DNA from: Strigamia acuminata
Taxonomy: Eukaryota; Arthropoda; Chilopoda; Geophilomorpha; Linotaeniidae
DNA: 64,000 nt
Direction: 5' to 3'
Assembly: GCA_949358305.1 (NCBI GenBank)
Contig: CASHSZ010000006.1
Span: 112,001 to 176,000 of the forward strand
Each line of letters starts with the position of its first letter. The first letter of the stretch is position 1. The position numbers and the translations under genes are program-made. This document shows, piece by piece, positions 41,641 to 56,500 of the stretch. The notes beneath the pieces are model-generated. The model made no database searches and was not told the origin of the DNA. It worked only from the letters and a program-made list of their open reading frames with translations.

Positions 41641-43466
41641 CCCGTTACGGGATCGTGACGGGACTGTCGGCGGCCCGTTAACGGCCCGTGCGACCCCATG
41701 CGGGCCGTTGACGGGCCGTTGACGGCCCGTTAACGGCCCGTCAACGGCCCGTCAACGGCCCGCAACGGCCCGCACGGGCCGTTAACGGGCCGTCGACGAT
41801 CCCGTCACGATCCCGCAACGGCCCGCACGGGCCGTTAACGGGCCGCTGACGGTCCCGTCACGATCCCGCAACGGCCCGCACGGGCCGTTAACGGGCCGTC
41901 GACGATCCCGTCACGATCCCGCAACGGCCCGCACGGGCCGTTAACGGGCCGCTGACGGTCCCGTCACGATCCCGCAACGGCCCGCACGGGCCGTTAACGG
42001 GCCGTCGACGGTCCCGTCACGATCCCGCAACGGCCCGCATGGAGTCGTACGGGCCGTTAATGGGCTGCCGACGGTCCCGTCACGATCCCGTCACGGCTCG
42101 TGCGGGCCGTTAACGGGCCGCCGACAGTCCCGTCACGATCCCGTCACGGCCTGTGCGGGCCGTTAACGGGCCGTTAACGGGCCGTTAACGGCCCGTTAAC
42201 GGCGTAAAACCAAAAACAGGATTCGAGATTAATGTCTATGAATGTTGTACGCGTTTTCACGTACGTGTTGTCGGTTGTTGATTTTTTCGATTTACGCCGT
42301 AACGGCCCGTTAACGGCCCGTTAACGGCCCGTCAACGGCCCGTCAACGGCCCGCAACGGCCCGCACGGGCCGTTAACGGGCCGTCGACGATCCCGTCACG
42401 ATCCCGCAACGGCCCGCACGGGCCGTTAACGGGCCGCTGACGGTCCCGTCACGATCCCGCAACGGCCCGCACGGGCCGTTAACGGGCCGTCGACGATCCC
42501 GTCACGATCCCGCAACGGCCCGCACGGGCCGTTAACGGGCCGCTGACGGTCCCGTCACGATCCCGCAACGGCCCGCACGGGCCGTTAACGGGCCGTCGAC
42601 GGTCCCGTCACGATCCCGCAACGGCCCGCACGGGCCGTTAACGGGCCGCTGACGGTCCCGTCACGATCCCGCAACGGCCCGCACGGGCCGTTAACGGGCC
42701 GTCGACGGTCCCGTCACGATCCCGCAACGGCCCGCACGGGCCGTTAACGGCCCGTTAACGGCCCGTTAACGGCCCGTTAACGGGGCAAAACCGAAAACAG
42801 GATTCGAGATTAATGTCTATGAATGTTGTACGCGTTTTCATGTACGTGTTGTCGGTTGTTGATTTTTTCGATTCACGCCGTAACGGCCCGTTAACGGCCC
42901 GTTAACGGCCCGTCAACGGCCCGTCAACGGCCCGCAACGGCCCGCACGGGCCGTTAACGGGCCGTCGACGATCCCGTCACGATCCCGCAACGGCCCGCAC
43001 GGGCCGTTAACGGGCCGCTGACGGTCCCGTCACGATCCCGTCACGGCCTTCGTTCCCGGACTTCGGCTCGCCGACGGCCCGTACGACCTCACGCGGGCCG
43101 TTAACGGGCCGTTAACGGCCCGTTAACGGCCCGTTAACGGCGTAAAACCAAAAACAGGATTCGAGATTAATGTCTATGAATGTTGTACGCGTTTTCACGT
43201 ACGTGTTGTCGGTTGTTGATTTTTTCGATTCACGCCGTAACGGCCCGTTAACGGCCCGTTAACGGCCCGTCAACGGCCCGTCAACGGCCCGCATGGAGTC
43301 GTACGGGCCGTTAACGGGCCGCCGACGGTCCCGTCACGATCCCGTCACGGCCCGTGCGGGCCGTTAACGGGCCGCCAACGGTCCCGTCACGATCCCGTCA
43401 CGGCTCGTGCGGGCCGTTAACGGGCCGCCGACAGTCCCGTCACGATCCCGTAACGGGCTGAAAACG
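41641..43466 (+). repeat. Satellite 2 array, + orientation, P2 left
   Basis: 53-bp monomers with 98-bp elements at 42201, 42782 and 43139. The segment next to block X matches 14201-14885 inverted (coordinate sum 57667). Farther out the register shifts by 22 bp, two 11-bp units. No gene is seen. Confidence 0.92.
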
Positions 43467-45454
43467 GGAAAACTGAAAGAGTCGGGTGCGAGACCACGTG
43501 ACCCGGAGTGTGGTTTTTGGGGGCGAGGGCCGTCCTCCGACCGCGCCGTGACGCGCCCCGAGTCGGATCAAGAGGCGACCCGGTCGGAAACCGAACCTCG
43601 GGGTTCCTCGAGGCGTGGTTTTTTGGGGACGGGGGGAGGGGGGGGGGGGGGATCGGGTCGCGTGCTCCGACCGCGCCGCAACGCGATGTGGGTCGGTCAC
43701 CAACTTTTGTCAATTTTTGACAAATTTCCACGGAATTTCAGCAACATTTTACGAGACGTTTCTGCCCGACTAGACACGTTTCCGCAGGTTTTAGCAAAAC
43801 AACGTTAAATTCTGTGGAAATTTATCAAATGTTGACAAAATTCTGTGCAAGTTTTGTCAGATACTTACTTACTTACGATATAAACTCGAACGTCGTCCAT
43901 CGACACTCTCAACATTCCACCGGACATTTTCCGGAAGAGTTTGTCCCGATCGGGACCACGCCTCGACGAAGCCCGGGACCCGGTTTCCGACCGGGTCGTT
44001 TTTGGCCCAAGTCACGGCGCGTCGCGGCGCTTTCGGAGCACGCGACCCGATCCCCCCCTCCCCCCGTTCTCAAAAACCACGCCTCGACGAAGCCCGGGAC
44101 CCGGTTTCCGACCGGGTCGTTTTTGGCCCAAGTCACGGCGCGTCGCGGCGCTTTCGGAGCACGCGACCCGATCCCCCCCTCCCCCCGTTCTCAAAAACCA
44201 CGCCTCGACGAAGCCCGGGACCCGGTTTCCGACCGGGTCGTTTTTGGCCCAAGTCACGGCGCGTCGCGGCGCGTTCGGAGCACATGAACCGATCCCCCCT
44301 CCCTCCCGTCACAAAAACCACGTTTTAGCGAAACCCTTGACCGGTCACAAAACCCACCGAACACCGAAAAGCAACGAACAAAACGCGCTCGGTCGCACGA
44401 ACTACTCGGCCAAAACAACATCCGCAAATTCCGCATCGCAGTCGCGATCAACGAAACAACGTATAGGCCGCCGTAATGTTAAAAAGCGGGACCCTTTCGC
44501 CCCCGACAAAATCCGCACACGTACCCCAAGGTTAAGCGCCGACTGGTCCCCGGCCGGCCGCGTCCGGGCGTCGCGTCCGCACGCCTGCTTTGCCTATCCT
44601 TCGGAAGCGAGTGCACCCGCAAAATCCGCACTTTGGGAGTGACTATTCCTCGGATTCCGGCCGGACCAAACTCTTCCGGAAAATGTCCGGGGGAATGCTG
44701 AGAGTGCCGATAGACGACATTCGATTTTATGTCGTGGATTTTTGTGCGGTTTGCGCCGTGTTTATTATTCGTACGAGATTTGGTATTTTCGCAGGGTTGT
44801 TGTCGCGCGAGATTCATCGGGGTAAAGCGAGTTCATCAACGACCTCGCCGGTGAATGTTGCTAAAAATCTGTGCAAGTGTTGTCAAATATTGCCGTGATT
44901 CGATGGAATTTTTGTCAGACATTGGGAAATTTTTTTTGACTTGTCCAACGCGCCAGTAAATCGAGCGTCCACACGCGCCCACATGCGTGAACAGTGCACT
45001 CGCCCTCCGCGCCCCGTCGGCGTAGGCGCCGGCCGTCCCCCCTTTCTCTCTCTCTCTCTCTCTTCCGCCCGGGAATCGCCCTTCCGCCCGTCACCGAATT
45101 TTGTCAATATCTGATAAATTTCCACAGAATTGCAGCGACATTGTACGGGATATTTCTGCCCGATTTGACGGACTTATGTAAAACATTGTTGAAATTCCGT
45201 GGAAATTTATAAAATATTGACAAAGGTTGGTGACCGACCCACGGCGCGTTGCGGCGCGGTCGGAGCACGCGACCCAATCCCCCCCTCCCCCCGTCCCCAA
45301 AAAACCACGCCCCGAGGAACCCCGAGGTTCGGTTTCCGACCGGGTCGCCTCTTGATCCGACCCGGGGCGCGTCACGGCGCGGTCGGAGGACGGCCCTCGC
45401 CCCCAAAAACCACACTCCGGGTCACGTGGTCTCGCACCCGACTCTCTCAGTTAT
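43467..45454. other. Block X, inverted copy at the centre of P2
   Basis: All landmarks of 12213-14200 occur here in reverse order under x to 57667-x, including the 121-bp repeats (about 43956-44318) and both module M ends. No gene is supported. Presence at the centre of both palindromes makes it a candidate for the symmetry-forming unit. Confidence 0.65.
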
Positions 45455-48400
45455 CCCGTTACGGCCCTTGGCCGTAACGGGCCGTTACGGGATCGTGACG
45501 GGACCGTCGGCGGCCCGTTAACGGCCCGCACGGGCCGTGACGGGATCGTGACGGGACCGTTGGCGGCCCGTTAACGGCCCGCACGCGCCGTGACGGGACC
45601 GTGACGGGACCGTCGGCGGCCCGTTAACGGCCCGTACGACTCCATGCGGGCCGTTGACGGGCCGTTAACGGGCCGTTAACGGGCCGTTAACGGCGTAAAT
45701 CGAAAAAATCAACAACCGACAACACGTACGTGAAAACGCGTACAACATTCATAGACATTAATCTCGAATCCTGTTTTTGGTTTTACGCCGTTAACGGGCC
45801 GTTAACGGGCCGTTAACGGCCCGTTAACGGCCCGTTAACGGCCCGCGTGAGGTCGTACGGGCCGTCGGCGAGCCGAAGTCCGGGAACGAAGGCCGTGACG
45901 GGATCGTGACGGGACTGTCGGCGGCCCGTTAACGGCCCGCACGCGCCGTGACGGGACCGTGACGGGACCGTCAGCGGCCCGTTAACGGCCCGTGCGGGCC
46001 GTTGCGGGATCGTGACGGGATCGTCGACGGCCCGTTAACGGCCCGTGCGGGCCGTTGCGGGATCGTGACGGGACCGTCAGCGGCCCGTTAACGGCCCGTG
46101 CGGGCCGTTGCGGGATCGTGACGGGATCGTCGACGGCCCGTTAACGGCCCGTGCGGGCCGTTGCGGGCCGTTGACGGGCCGTTGACGGGCCGTTAACGGG
46201 CCGTTAACGGGCCGTTACGGCGTGAATCGAAAAAATCAACAACCGACAACACGTACATGAAAACGCGTACAACATTCATAGACATTAATCTCGAATCCTG
46301 TTTTTGGTTTTACGCCGTTAACGGGCCGTTAACGGGCCGTTAACGGCCCGTTAACGGCCCGCGTGAGGTCGTACGGGCCGTCGGCGAGCCGAAGTCCGGG
46401 AACGAAGGCCGTGACGGGATCGTGACGGGACCGTCAGCGGCCCGTTAACGGCCCGTGCGGGCCGTTGCGGGATCGTGACGGGATCGTCGACGGCCCGTTA
46501 ACGGCCCGTGCGGGCCGTTGCGGGCCGTTGACGGGCCGTTGACGGGCCGTTAACGGGCCGTTAACGGGCCGTTACGGCGTGAATCGAAAAAATCAACAAC
46601 CGACAACACGTACGTGAAAACGCGTACAACATTCATAGACATTAATCTCGAATCCTGTTTTCGGTTTTGCCCCGTTAACGGGCCGTTAACGGGCCGTTAA
46701 CGGGCCGTTAACGGCCCGTGCGGGCCGTTGCGGGATCGTGACGGGACCGTCGACGGCCCGTTAACGGCCCGTGCGGGCCGTTGCGGGATCGTGACGGGAC
46801 CGTCAGCGGCCCGTTAACGGCCCGTGCGGGCCGTTGCGGGATCGTGACGGGATCGTCGACGGCCCGTTAACGGCCCGTGCGGGCCGTTGCGGGATCGTGA
46901 CGGGACCGTCAGCGGCCCGTTAACGGCCCGTGCGGGCCGTTGCGGGATCGTGACGGGATCGTCGACGGCCCGTTAACGGCCCGTGCGGGCCGTTGCGGGC
47001 CGTTGACGGGCCGTTGACGGGCCGTTAACGGGCCGTTAACGGGCCGTTACGGCGTGAATCGAAAAAATCAACAACCGACAACACGTACATGAAAACGCGT
47101 ACAACATTCATAGACATTAATCTCGAATCCTGTTTTTGGTTTTACGCCGTTAACGGGCCGTTAACGGGCCGTTAACGGCCCGTTAACGGCCCGCGTGAGG
47201 TCGTACGGGCCGTCGGCGAGCCGAAGTCCGGGAACGAAGGCCGTGACGGGATCGTGACGGGACCGTCAGCGGCCCGTTAACGGCCCGTGCGGGCCGTTGC
47301 GGGATCGTGACGGGATCGTCGACGGCCCGTTAACGGCCCGTGCGGGCCGTTGCGGGCCGTTGACGGGCCGTTGACGGGCCGTTAACGGGCCGTTAACGGG
47401 CCGTTACGGCGTAAATCGAAAAAATCAACAACCGACAACACGTACGTGAAAACGCGTACAACATTCATAGACATTAATCTCGAATCCTGTTTTCGGTTTT
47501 GCCCCGTTAACGGGCCGTTAACGGGCCGTTAACGGGCCGTTAACGGCCCGTGCGGGCCGTTGCGGGATCGTGACGGGACCGTCGACGGCCCGTTAACGGC
47601 CCGTGCGGGCCGTTGCGGGATCGTGACGGGACCGTCAGCGGCCCGTTAACGGCCCGTGCGGGCCGTTGCGGGATCGTGACGGGACCGTCAGCGGCCCGTT
47701 AACGGCCCGTGCGGGCCGTTGCGGGATCGTGACGGGATCGTCGACGGCCCGTTAACGGCCCGTGCGGGCCGTTGCGGGCCGTTGACGGGCCGTTGACGGG
47801 CCGTTAACGGGCCGTTAACGGGCCGTTACGGCGTGAATCGAAAAAATCAACAACCGACAACACGTACATGAAAACGCGTACAACATTCATAGACATTAAT
47901 CTCGAATCCTGTTTTTGGTTTTACGCCGTTAACGGGCCGTTAACGGGCCGTTAACGGCCCGTTAACGGCCCGCGTGAGGTCGTACGGGCCGTCGGCGAGC
48001 CGAAGTCCGGGAACGAAGGCCGTGACGGGATCGTGACGGGACCGTCAGCGGCCCGTTAACGGCCCGTGCGGGCCGTTGCGGGATCGTGACGGGATCGTCG
48101 ACGGCCCGTTAACGGCCCGTGCGGGCCGTTGCGGGCCGTTGACGGGCCGTTGACGGGCCGTTAACGGGCCGTTAACGGGCCGTTACGGCGTGAATCGAAA
48201 AAATCAACAACCGACAACACGTACGTGAAAACGCGTACAACATTCATAGACATTAATCTCGAATCCTGTTTTCGGTTTTGCCCCGTTAACGGGCCGTTAA
48301 CGGGCCGTTAACGGGCCGTTAACGGCCCGTGCGGGCCGTTGCGGGATCGTGACGGGACCGTCGACGGCCCGTTAACGGCCCGTGCGGGCCGTTGCGGGAT

Positions 48401-48781
48401 CGTGACGGGACCGTCAGCGGCCCGTTAACGGCCCGTGCGGGCCGTTGCGGGATCGTGACGGGATCGTCGACGGCCCGTTAACGGCCCGTGCGGGCCGTTG
48501 CGGGATCGTGACGGGACCGTCAGCGGCCCGTTAACGGCCCGTGCGGGCCGTTGCGGGATCGTGACGGGACCGTCAGCGGCCCGTTAACGGCCCGTGCGGG
48601 CCGTTGCGGGATCGTGACGGGATCGTCGACGGCCCGTTAACGGCCCGTGCGGGCCGTTGCGGGCCGTTGACGGGCCGTTGACGGGCCGTTAACGGGCCGT
48701 CAACGGCCCGTCAACGGCCCGCATGGGGTCGCACGGGCCGTTAACGGGCCGCCGACAGTCCCGTCACGATCCCGTAACGGG
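45455..48781 (-). repeat. Satellite 2 array, inverted, P2 right
   Basis: 98-bp elements at 45692, 46219, 46576, 47051, 47408, 47830 and 48187 show the spacing 527, 357, 475, 357, 422, 357. That is the exact mirror of 9383-11975. It is therefore a copy of the P1 left array, not of the P2 left array. No gene is seen. Confidence 0.92.
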
Positions 48782-49172
48782 AAAACTGAAAGAGTCGGGC
48801 GCGAGACCACGTGACCCGGAGTGTGGTTTTTGGGGACGAGGGCCGTCCTCCGACCGCGCCGTGACGCGCCCCGAGTCGGATCAAGAGGCGACCCGGTCGG
48901 AAACCGAACCTCGGGGTTCCTCGAGGCGTGGTTTTTTGGGGACGGGGGGAGGGGGGGGGGATCGGGTCGCGTGCTCCGAACGCGCCGCGACGCGCCGTGG
49001 GTCGGTCACCAACCTTTGTCAATATTTTATAAATTTCCACGGAATTTCAGCAATGTTTTACATAAGTCCGTCAAATCGGGCAGAAATATCTCGTACAATG
49101 TCGCTGCAATTCTGTGGAAATTTATCAGATATTGACAAAATTCGGTGACGGGCGGAAGGGCGATTCCCGGGC

Positions 49173-49210
<38 letters not shown>

Positions 49211-49247
49211 ACGGCCGGCGCCTACGCCGACGGGGCGCGGAGGGCGA
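48782..49247 (+). other. Module M capping satellite 2, right side of P2
   Basis: Mirrored counterpart of 41175-41640, with the same AAATTTCCACGGAATTTCA inverted-repeat part and a (GA)n run at 49175-49204. Confidence 0.75.
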
Positions 49248-49391
<144 letters not shown>

Positions 49392-49413
49392 TTTTTTTTT
49401 TTTTTTTCGCTAG

Positions 49414-49815
49414 TTGCGTCGAGGGGGTGCGTCTGCGCGACCACCGCCGCCGCCGCCGCCACCGACACCGAGTGAAAAGAAGAGCGAGGAGACGGCGCTG
49501 GAGGCGATGGTCGAGAAGATGATGGCGAGGACGGAGGCAAAATTGGAAGCGATGCTGGCGAGAACGGAGGAACGATTCGAGAACATGTTGGAGAGGGTGG
49601 AGAAGAAGTGGATGGGAGCGATGGCCGATGATACGGAGCCGGTGGACGACGAAGGCGACGACAAAGGGGCGACCGGTGATAAAGGTGGCGAGGAGAGGAC
49701 CGGCGGCGACGGCGGCGACGACGACGACGACAGCCACTCTTCGATTCTAATTATTCATTCATTCATTCATTCATTTATGTATTTATTTATTTATTTATTT
49801 CCCCGTGGACCGTAA
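49414..49815 (+). CDS. Gene 3 fragment, mirrored copy
   Basis: The same 133-codon coiled-coil and acidic frame follows a T-run and CGCTAG acceptor. The protein is unchanged. It has the same limits as the left copy: no ATG and no recognisable upstream exon. Confidence 0.35.
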   Translation: MRRGGASARPPPPPPPPTPSEKKSEETALEAMVEKMMARTEAKLEAMLARTEERFENMLERVEKKWMGAMADDTEPVDDEGDDKGATGDKGGEERTGGDGGDDDDDSHSSILIIHSFIHSFMYLFIYLFPRGP

Positions 49816-49892
49816 ACGAGTGGTTTACAATATTTTTTTTTTTTATTTTTTTTATATTTTTAAGACTGAAGAATAAAGTCTGATTATTGTAT

Positions 49893-49931
<39 letters not shown>

Positions 49932-50106
49932 TACATTTGTACATTCAAAAGTTAAAAATAAAAATTTCAAAAATTACAAAATTACAAAATTACAAAATTA
50001 CAAAATTACAAAATTAACAAAAATTAACAAAAATTAACAAAAATTAAAAGAAAAGGAGAGAAGAGACGACGATGGTGGTGGTGGTGGTGGTGGTGGTGGT
50101 TTAGGT

Positions 50107-50137
<31 letters not shown>

Positions 50138-50554
50138 GCGACTACATCACACAGTGGAGTTTCTGGCACGACGACGGAGCCTGCGCGCGCCCATCCCCAC
50201 CGCAAGCGCGAAATCCAGTGACAAAATTTGGAAAATGCGACCACGGAGATTGGGCGAGTAGGTTTTCGCGCGCCCTCCCGACACACCGTGGAAATAAAAA
50301 TAGAAACATGTAAACGAAAATAAAAAACGAGAATGAAAATAAAGATGAGAACGGTAAATGAAAATAAAAAAATAAAACGAAGAAATAAAAGGAGAGCCGA
50401 ATCTTTCGACTCCCCCCCACCCTCCCGCAACCTCGCGGGAGAGTGTTCACCATCACTATCTGAAACGAAGAAGGGACCAAACTGAAACGGCACAATGTAT
50501 GGCAATGTCAATGGAATGCGTGTTTGACAATACAGCTTTGCCAGAAACGAAAAC
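49816..50554. other. Mirrored intergenic region with simple repeats
   Basis: Inverted counterpart of 39862-40605. It has three rather than four copies of the 10-base CAAAAATTAA unit at about 50017-50046, the source of a 10-bp arm difference. Confidence 0.55.
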
Positions 50555-50629
50555 TCGCGGGAGCGGGATTCGAACCCTCGATCCACAACTCCGTACGGCA
50601 GGTAACTCTGCCCGCTCGGCCACCCGGGC
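50555..50629 (-). tRNA. tRNA-like Pol III element, mirrored copy
   Basis: Exact inverted counterpart of 39782-39856 with intact A and B boxes and the same poor acceptor pairing. Confidence 0.5.
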
Positions 50630-50795
50630 CCGGAGACAAAGCGTCGCTATTTTCGATGACGACGTTTGTCGTTATTACTAATCATTATCGGTTATTGATT
50701 ATTAATCGTCGATTATTAATTAATTATTGATTATTAATTATTAGTTGTCAGTTATTGCCATTATTAGTGTCGTTTATTCATTAATCTTTTTCGCG

Positions 50796-52296
<1,501 letters not shown>

Positions 52297-53523
52297 TTTC
52301 GTCGATCAATCGCCTACTTATAAACGAATTGGTCGTTTAATCAATTAATTGGTTAATTCATTAGACCGATTAACGGACGAACGGACGGACAAATAATAGC
52401 GCCGCGAGTAGTAACCACAAAACCAACGTTGAATCTAGTCGTTTGATATCGACGGGGTTTCCCCCCTCCTCCGTGCTCACGCACGCTGTCCCGCATGGCA
52501 CGCCGTTTTTATTCGCCCGTTCCGTTTCTTCTCTCGTTTGTTTGTTTTTTTTTTAAGAAATAATGCGATTGGATAGCCTTACTTACTCGTTTGTTCGTTT
52601 TTTTTTTGTTTGTTTGTTTGTTTGTTTTTCCCACTCTACGGAGTCCAGCGAACCGATATATGTACGCGTGTGCGTCGCGAAGAAGGAGAAGGGCACAACA
52701 ATGGCGGGAAAAAGCTTGATCCGCTGTTCACCTCGATGTCACGGCGCTGCGACGCGACGCTCGGCGATGCGAATTAAAAAGAAAAAATGAAACAAAATAA
52801 AACAAAGTGAAACAATAAAATGAAACGAAACGAAACAAAATAAAATGAAACGAATAAACGATCGGCGTTTTGAATCGTGCCGCGTCATGTTGCCCGGTTG
52901 CGCCACCAGGTGCCCGCGCAGCGCTCGGCGCTCGGTGTTCGGTGTTCGGCCCGTCCCGTGAACGGGGAGGAGAAGAACGAAGCGGGGACTACGGGTTCGG
53001 GTTAGGCGCCGACGGCGTGGTTGATCGATTATATTTTCTCGCTTTCTATTTATCTTCTCGTAAGAGTTGTAAAGGCGTATAAAGAATAAACAATTGGAGC
53101 GAAAAGTAAACGGTCTTTTTATTTGTGTACATTTGTAAAATTTGAAAATTTTTCTTAAAACTAAGCGTGAATAAACGAGCGAAAAAAATGAGGCGGGCTC
53201 GCGCGACGGGCGACGGGTCTAGTTGTCGCATTAGTCGGTCCTGGTCGAGGAGCAGTCTGTCTGTCCTTAACGGTCAAAATGAGAATGGCACCGAAGAGAC
53301 TCCGTACATTATTCGATGTGAAATCTGAAATCTGAAATCTGAAATCTGAAATCTGAAAAATCTGAAAAACCTGAAAAACCTGGGACCCGTGAAAACCCGA
53401 AATCTGAAAACCGATTGATTGGTCGGTCGATCAATCAATCGATCGATCGATCGGTGGACGGTTGGCTGCCTGCCCCACCCACCCGCGACGATTGGCCCCA
53501 CCGGCCGGCGGTGGCCCATTCTC
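52297..53523. other. Mirrored gene 2 upstream region
   Basis: Inverted copy of 36890-38116 with the same heptamer (TCTGAAA) repeat at about 53318-53388 and GATC-rich near-palindrome at 53413-53456. No supported gene. Confidence 0.5.
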
Positions 53524-56500
53524 GACTTATTTATTTATTATTTTGACCGGCCCGAAGGCCAGTCTGAGACCGAAAAAGCACGGCTGCTTTTACAGAGACG
53601 GGTATCAAATACCGCGCCGCTCGGCGGGTACTGTGCGCCGCTCGACCGAGCGGCGGGCCCGAGTCCCGAGTTCGATCTGAAAGTGTTGGCAAAACCCATC
53701 GAACGTGTTCGGGAAGACTCCCGTCCACAACGACGGCGCGAGACCCCCGGAAGATGAAAATAAAATACGAAACGGCTCATTTTCTATAAAATTTTTATTC
53801 CAACGAATTACGACGAAGATAACCTAATTAACGGTTAAAGCACGGACCGCAAAGTCGGTCCCACGACCGAAGAATTAAAATTTTAATCGTCTTTCTTTTT
53901 TCGTGTGATATTTTTTTTACCTCGTACCGATCGCCACATCGGACACGAGTAGAATGCACGCGACCGCACGCATGCTGCGAGGTTTAGACGGTCGAAGGAA
54001 TGCCGGTAAGGGAGCTTATTTTCGGGGCGAGTCGTCGGGGCTGCCGCTGCCGCCGCTGTCGCTCAACGACCCCAACCGCATCTATTCGTCGGGACGGATA
54101 CGTTCCATTTTCGGACTTATTTATTTATTTATTTATTTATTATTTTGACCGGCCCGAAGGCCAGTCTGAGACCGTGGCGAAGCAAGGGTCCTTTTATATC
54201 GGATACCGCGCCGCTCGGCGGGTACTGTGCGCCGCTCGACCGAGCGGCGGGCCCGAGTCCCGAGTTCGATCTGAAAGTGTTGGCAAAACCCATCGAACGT
54301 GTTCGGGAAGACTCCCGTCCACAACGACGGCGCGAGACCCCCGGAAGATGAAAATAAAATACGAAACGGCTCATTTTCTATAAAATTTTTATTCCAACGA
54401 ATTACGACGAAGATAACCTAATTAACGGTTAAAGCACGGACCGCAAAGTCGGTCCCACGACCGAAGAATTAAAATTTTAATCGTCTTTCTTTTTTCGTGT
54501 GATATTTTTTTTACCTCGTACCGATCGCCACATCGGACACGAGTAGAATGCACGCGACCGCACGCATGCTGCGAGGTTTAGACGGTCGAAGGAATGCCGG
54601 TAAGGGAGCTTATTTTCGGGGCGAGTCGTCGGGGCTGCCGCTGCCGCCGCTGTCGCTCAACGACCCCAACCGCATCTATTCGTCGGGACGGATACGTTCC
54701 ATTTTCGGACTTATTTATTTATTTATTTATTTATTATTTTGACCGGCCCGAAGGCCAGTCTGAGACCGTGGCGAAGCAAGGGTCCTTTTATATCGGATAC
54801 CGCGCCGCTCGGCGGGTACTGTGCGCCGCTCGACCGAGCGGCGGGCCCGAGTCCCGAGTTCGATCTGAAAGTGTTGGCAAAACCCATCGAACGTGTTCGG
54901 GAAGACTCCCGTCCACAACGACGGCGCGAGACCCCCGGAAGATGAAAATAAAATACGAAACGGCTCATTTTCTATAAAATTTTTATTCCAACGAATTACG
55001 ACGAAGATAACCTAATTAACGGTTAAAGCACGGACCGCAAAGTCGGTCCCACGACCGAAGAATTAAAATTTTAATCGTCTTTCTTTTTTCGTGTGATATT
55101 TTTTTTACCTCGTACCGATCGCCACATCGGACACGAGTAGAATGCACGCGACCGCACGCATGCTGCGAGGTTTAGACGGTCGAAGGAATGCCGGTAAGGG
55201 AGCTTATTTTCGGGGCGAGTCGTCGGGGCTGCCGCTGCCGCCGCTGTCGCTCAACGACCCCAACCGCATCTATTCGTCGGGACGGATACGTTCCATTTTC
55301 GGACTTATTTATTTATTTATTTATTTATTATTTTGACCGGCCCGAAGGCCAGTCTGAGACCGTGGCGAAGCAAGGGTCCTTTTATATCGGATACCGCGCC
55401 GCTCGGCGGGTACTGTGCGCCGCTCGACCGAGCGGCGGGCCCGAGTCCCGAGTTCGATCTGAAAGTGTTGGCAAAACCCATCGAACGTGTTCGGGAAGAC
55501 TCCCGTCCACAACGACGGCGCGAGACCCCCGGAAGATGAAAATAAAATACGAAACGGCTCATTTTCTATAAAATTTTTATTCCAACGAATTACGACGAAG
55601 ATAACCTAATTAACGGTTAAAGCACGGACCGCAAAGTCGGTCCCACGACCGAAGAATTAAAATTTTAATCGTCTTTCTTTTTTCGTGTGATATTTTTTTT
55701 ACCTCGTACCGATCGCCACATCGGACACGAGTAGAATGCACGCGACCGCACGCATGCTGCGAGGTTTAGACGGTCGAAGGAATGCCGGTAAGGGAGCTTA
55801 TTTTCGGGGCGAGTCGTCGGGGCTGCCGCTGCCGCCGCTGTCGCTCAACGACCCCAACCGCATCTATTCGTCGGGACGGATACGTTCCATTTTCGGACTT
55901 ATTTATTTATTTATTTATTTATTATTTTGACCGGCCCGAAGGCCAGTCTGAGACCGTGGCGAAGCAAGGGTCCTTTTATATCGGATACCGCGCCGCTCGG
56001 CGGGTACTGTGCGCCGCTCGACCGAGCGGCGGGCCCGAGTCCCGAGTTCGATCTGAAAGTGTTGGCAAAACCCATCGAACGTGTTCGGGAAGACTCCCGT
56101 CCACAACGACGGCGCGAGACCCCCGGAAGATGAAAATAAAATACGAAACGGCTCATTTTCTATAAAATTTTTATTCCAACGAATTACGACGAAGATAACC
56201 TAATTAACGGTTAAAGCACGGACCGCAAAGTCGGTCCCACGACCGAAGAATTAAAATTTTAATCGTCTTTCTTTTTTCGTGTGATATTTTTTTTACCTCG
56301 TACCGATCGCCACATCGGACACGAGTAGAATGCACGCGACCGCACGCATGCTGCGAGGTTTAGACGGTCGAAGGAATGCCGGTAAGGGAGCTTATTTTCG
56401 GGGCGAGTCGTCGGGGCTGCCGCTGCCGCCGCTGTCGCTCAACGACCCCAACCGCATCTATTCGTCGGGACGGATACGTTCCATTTTCGGACTTATTTAT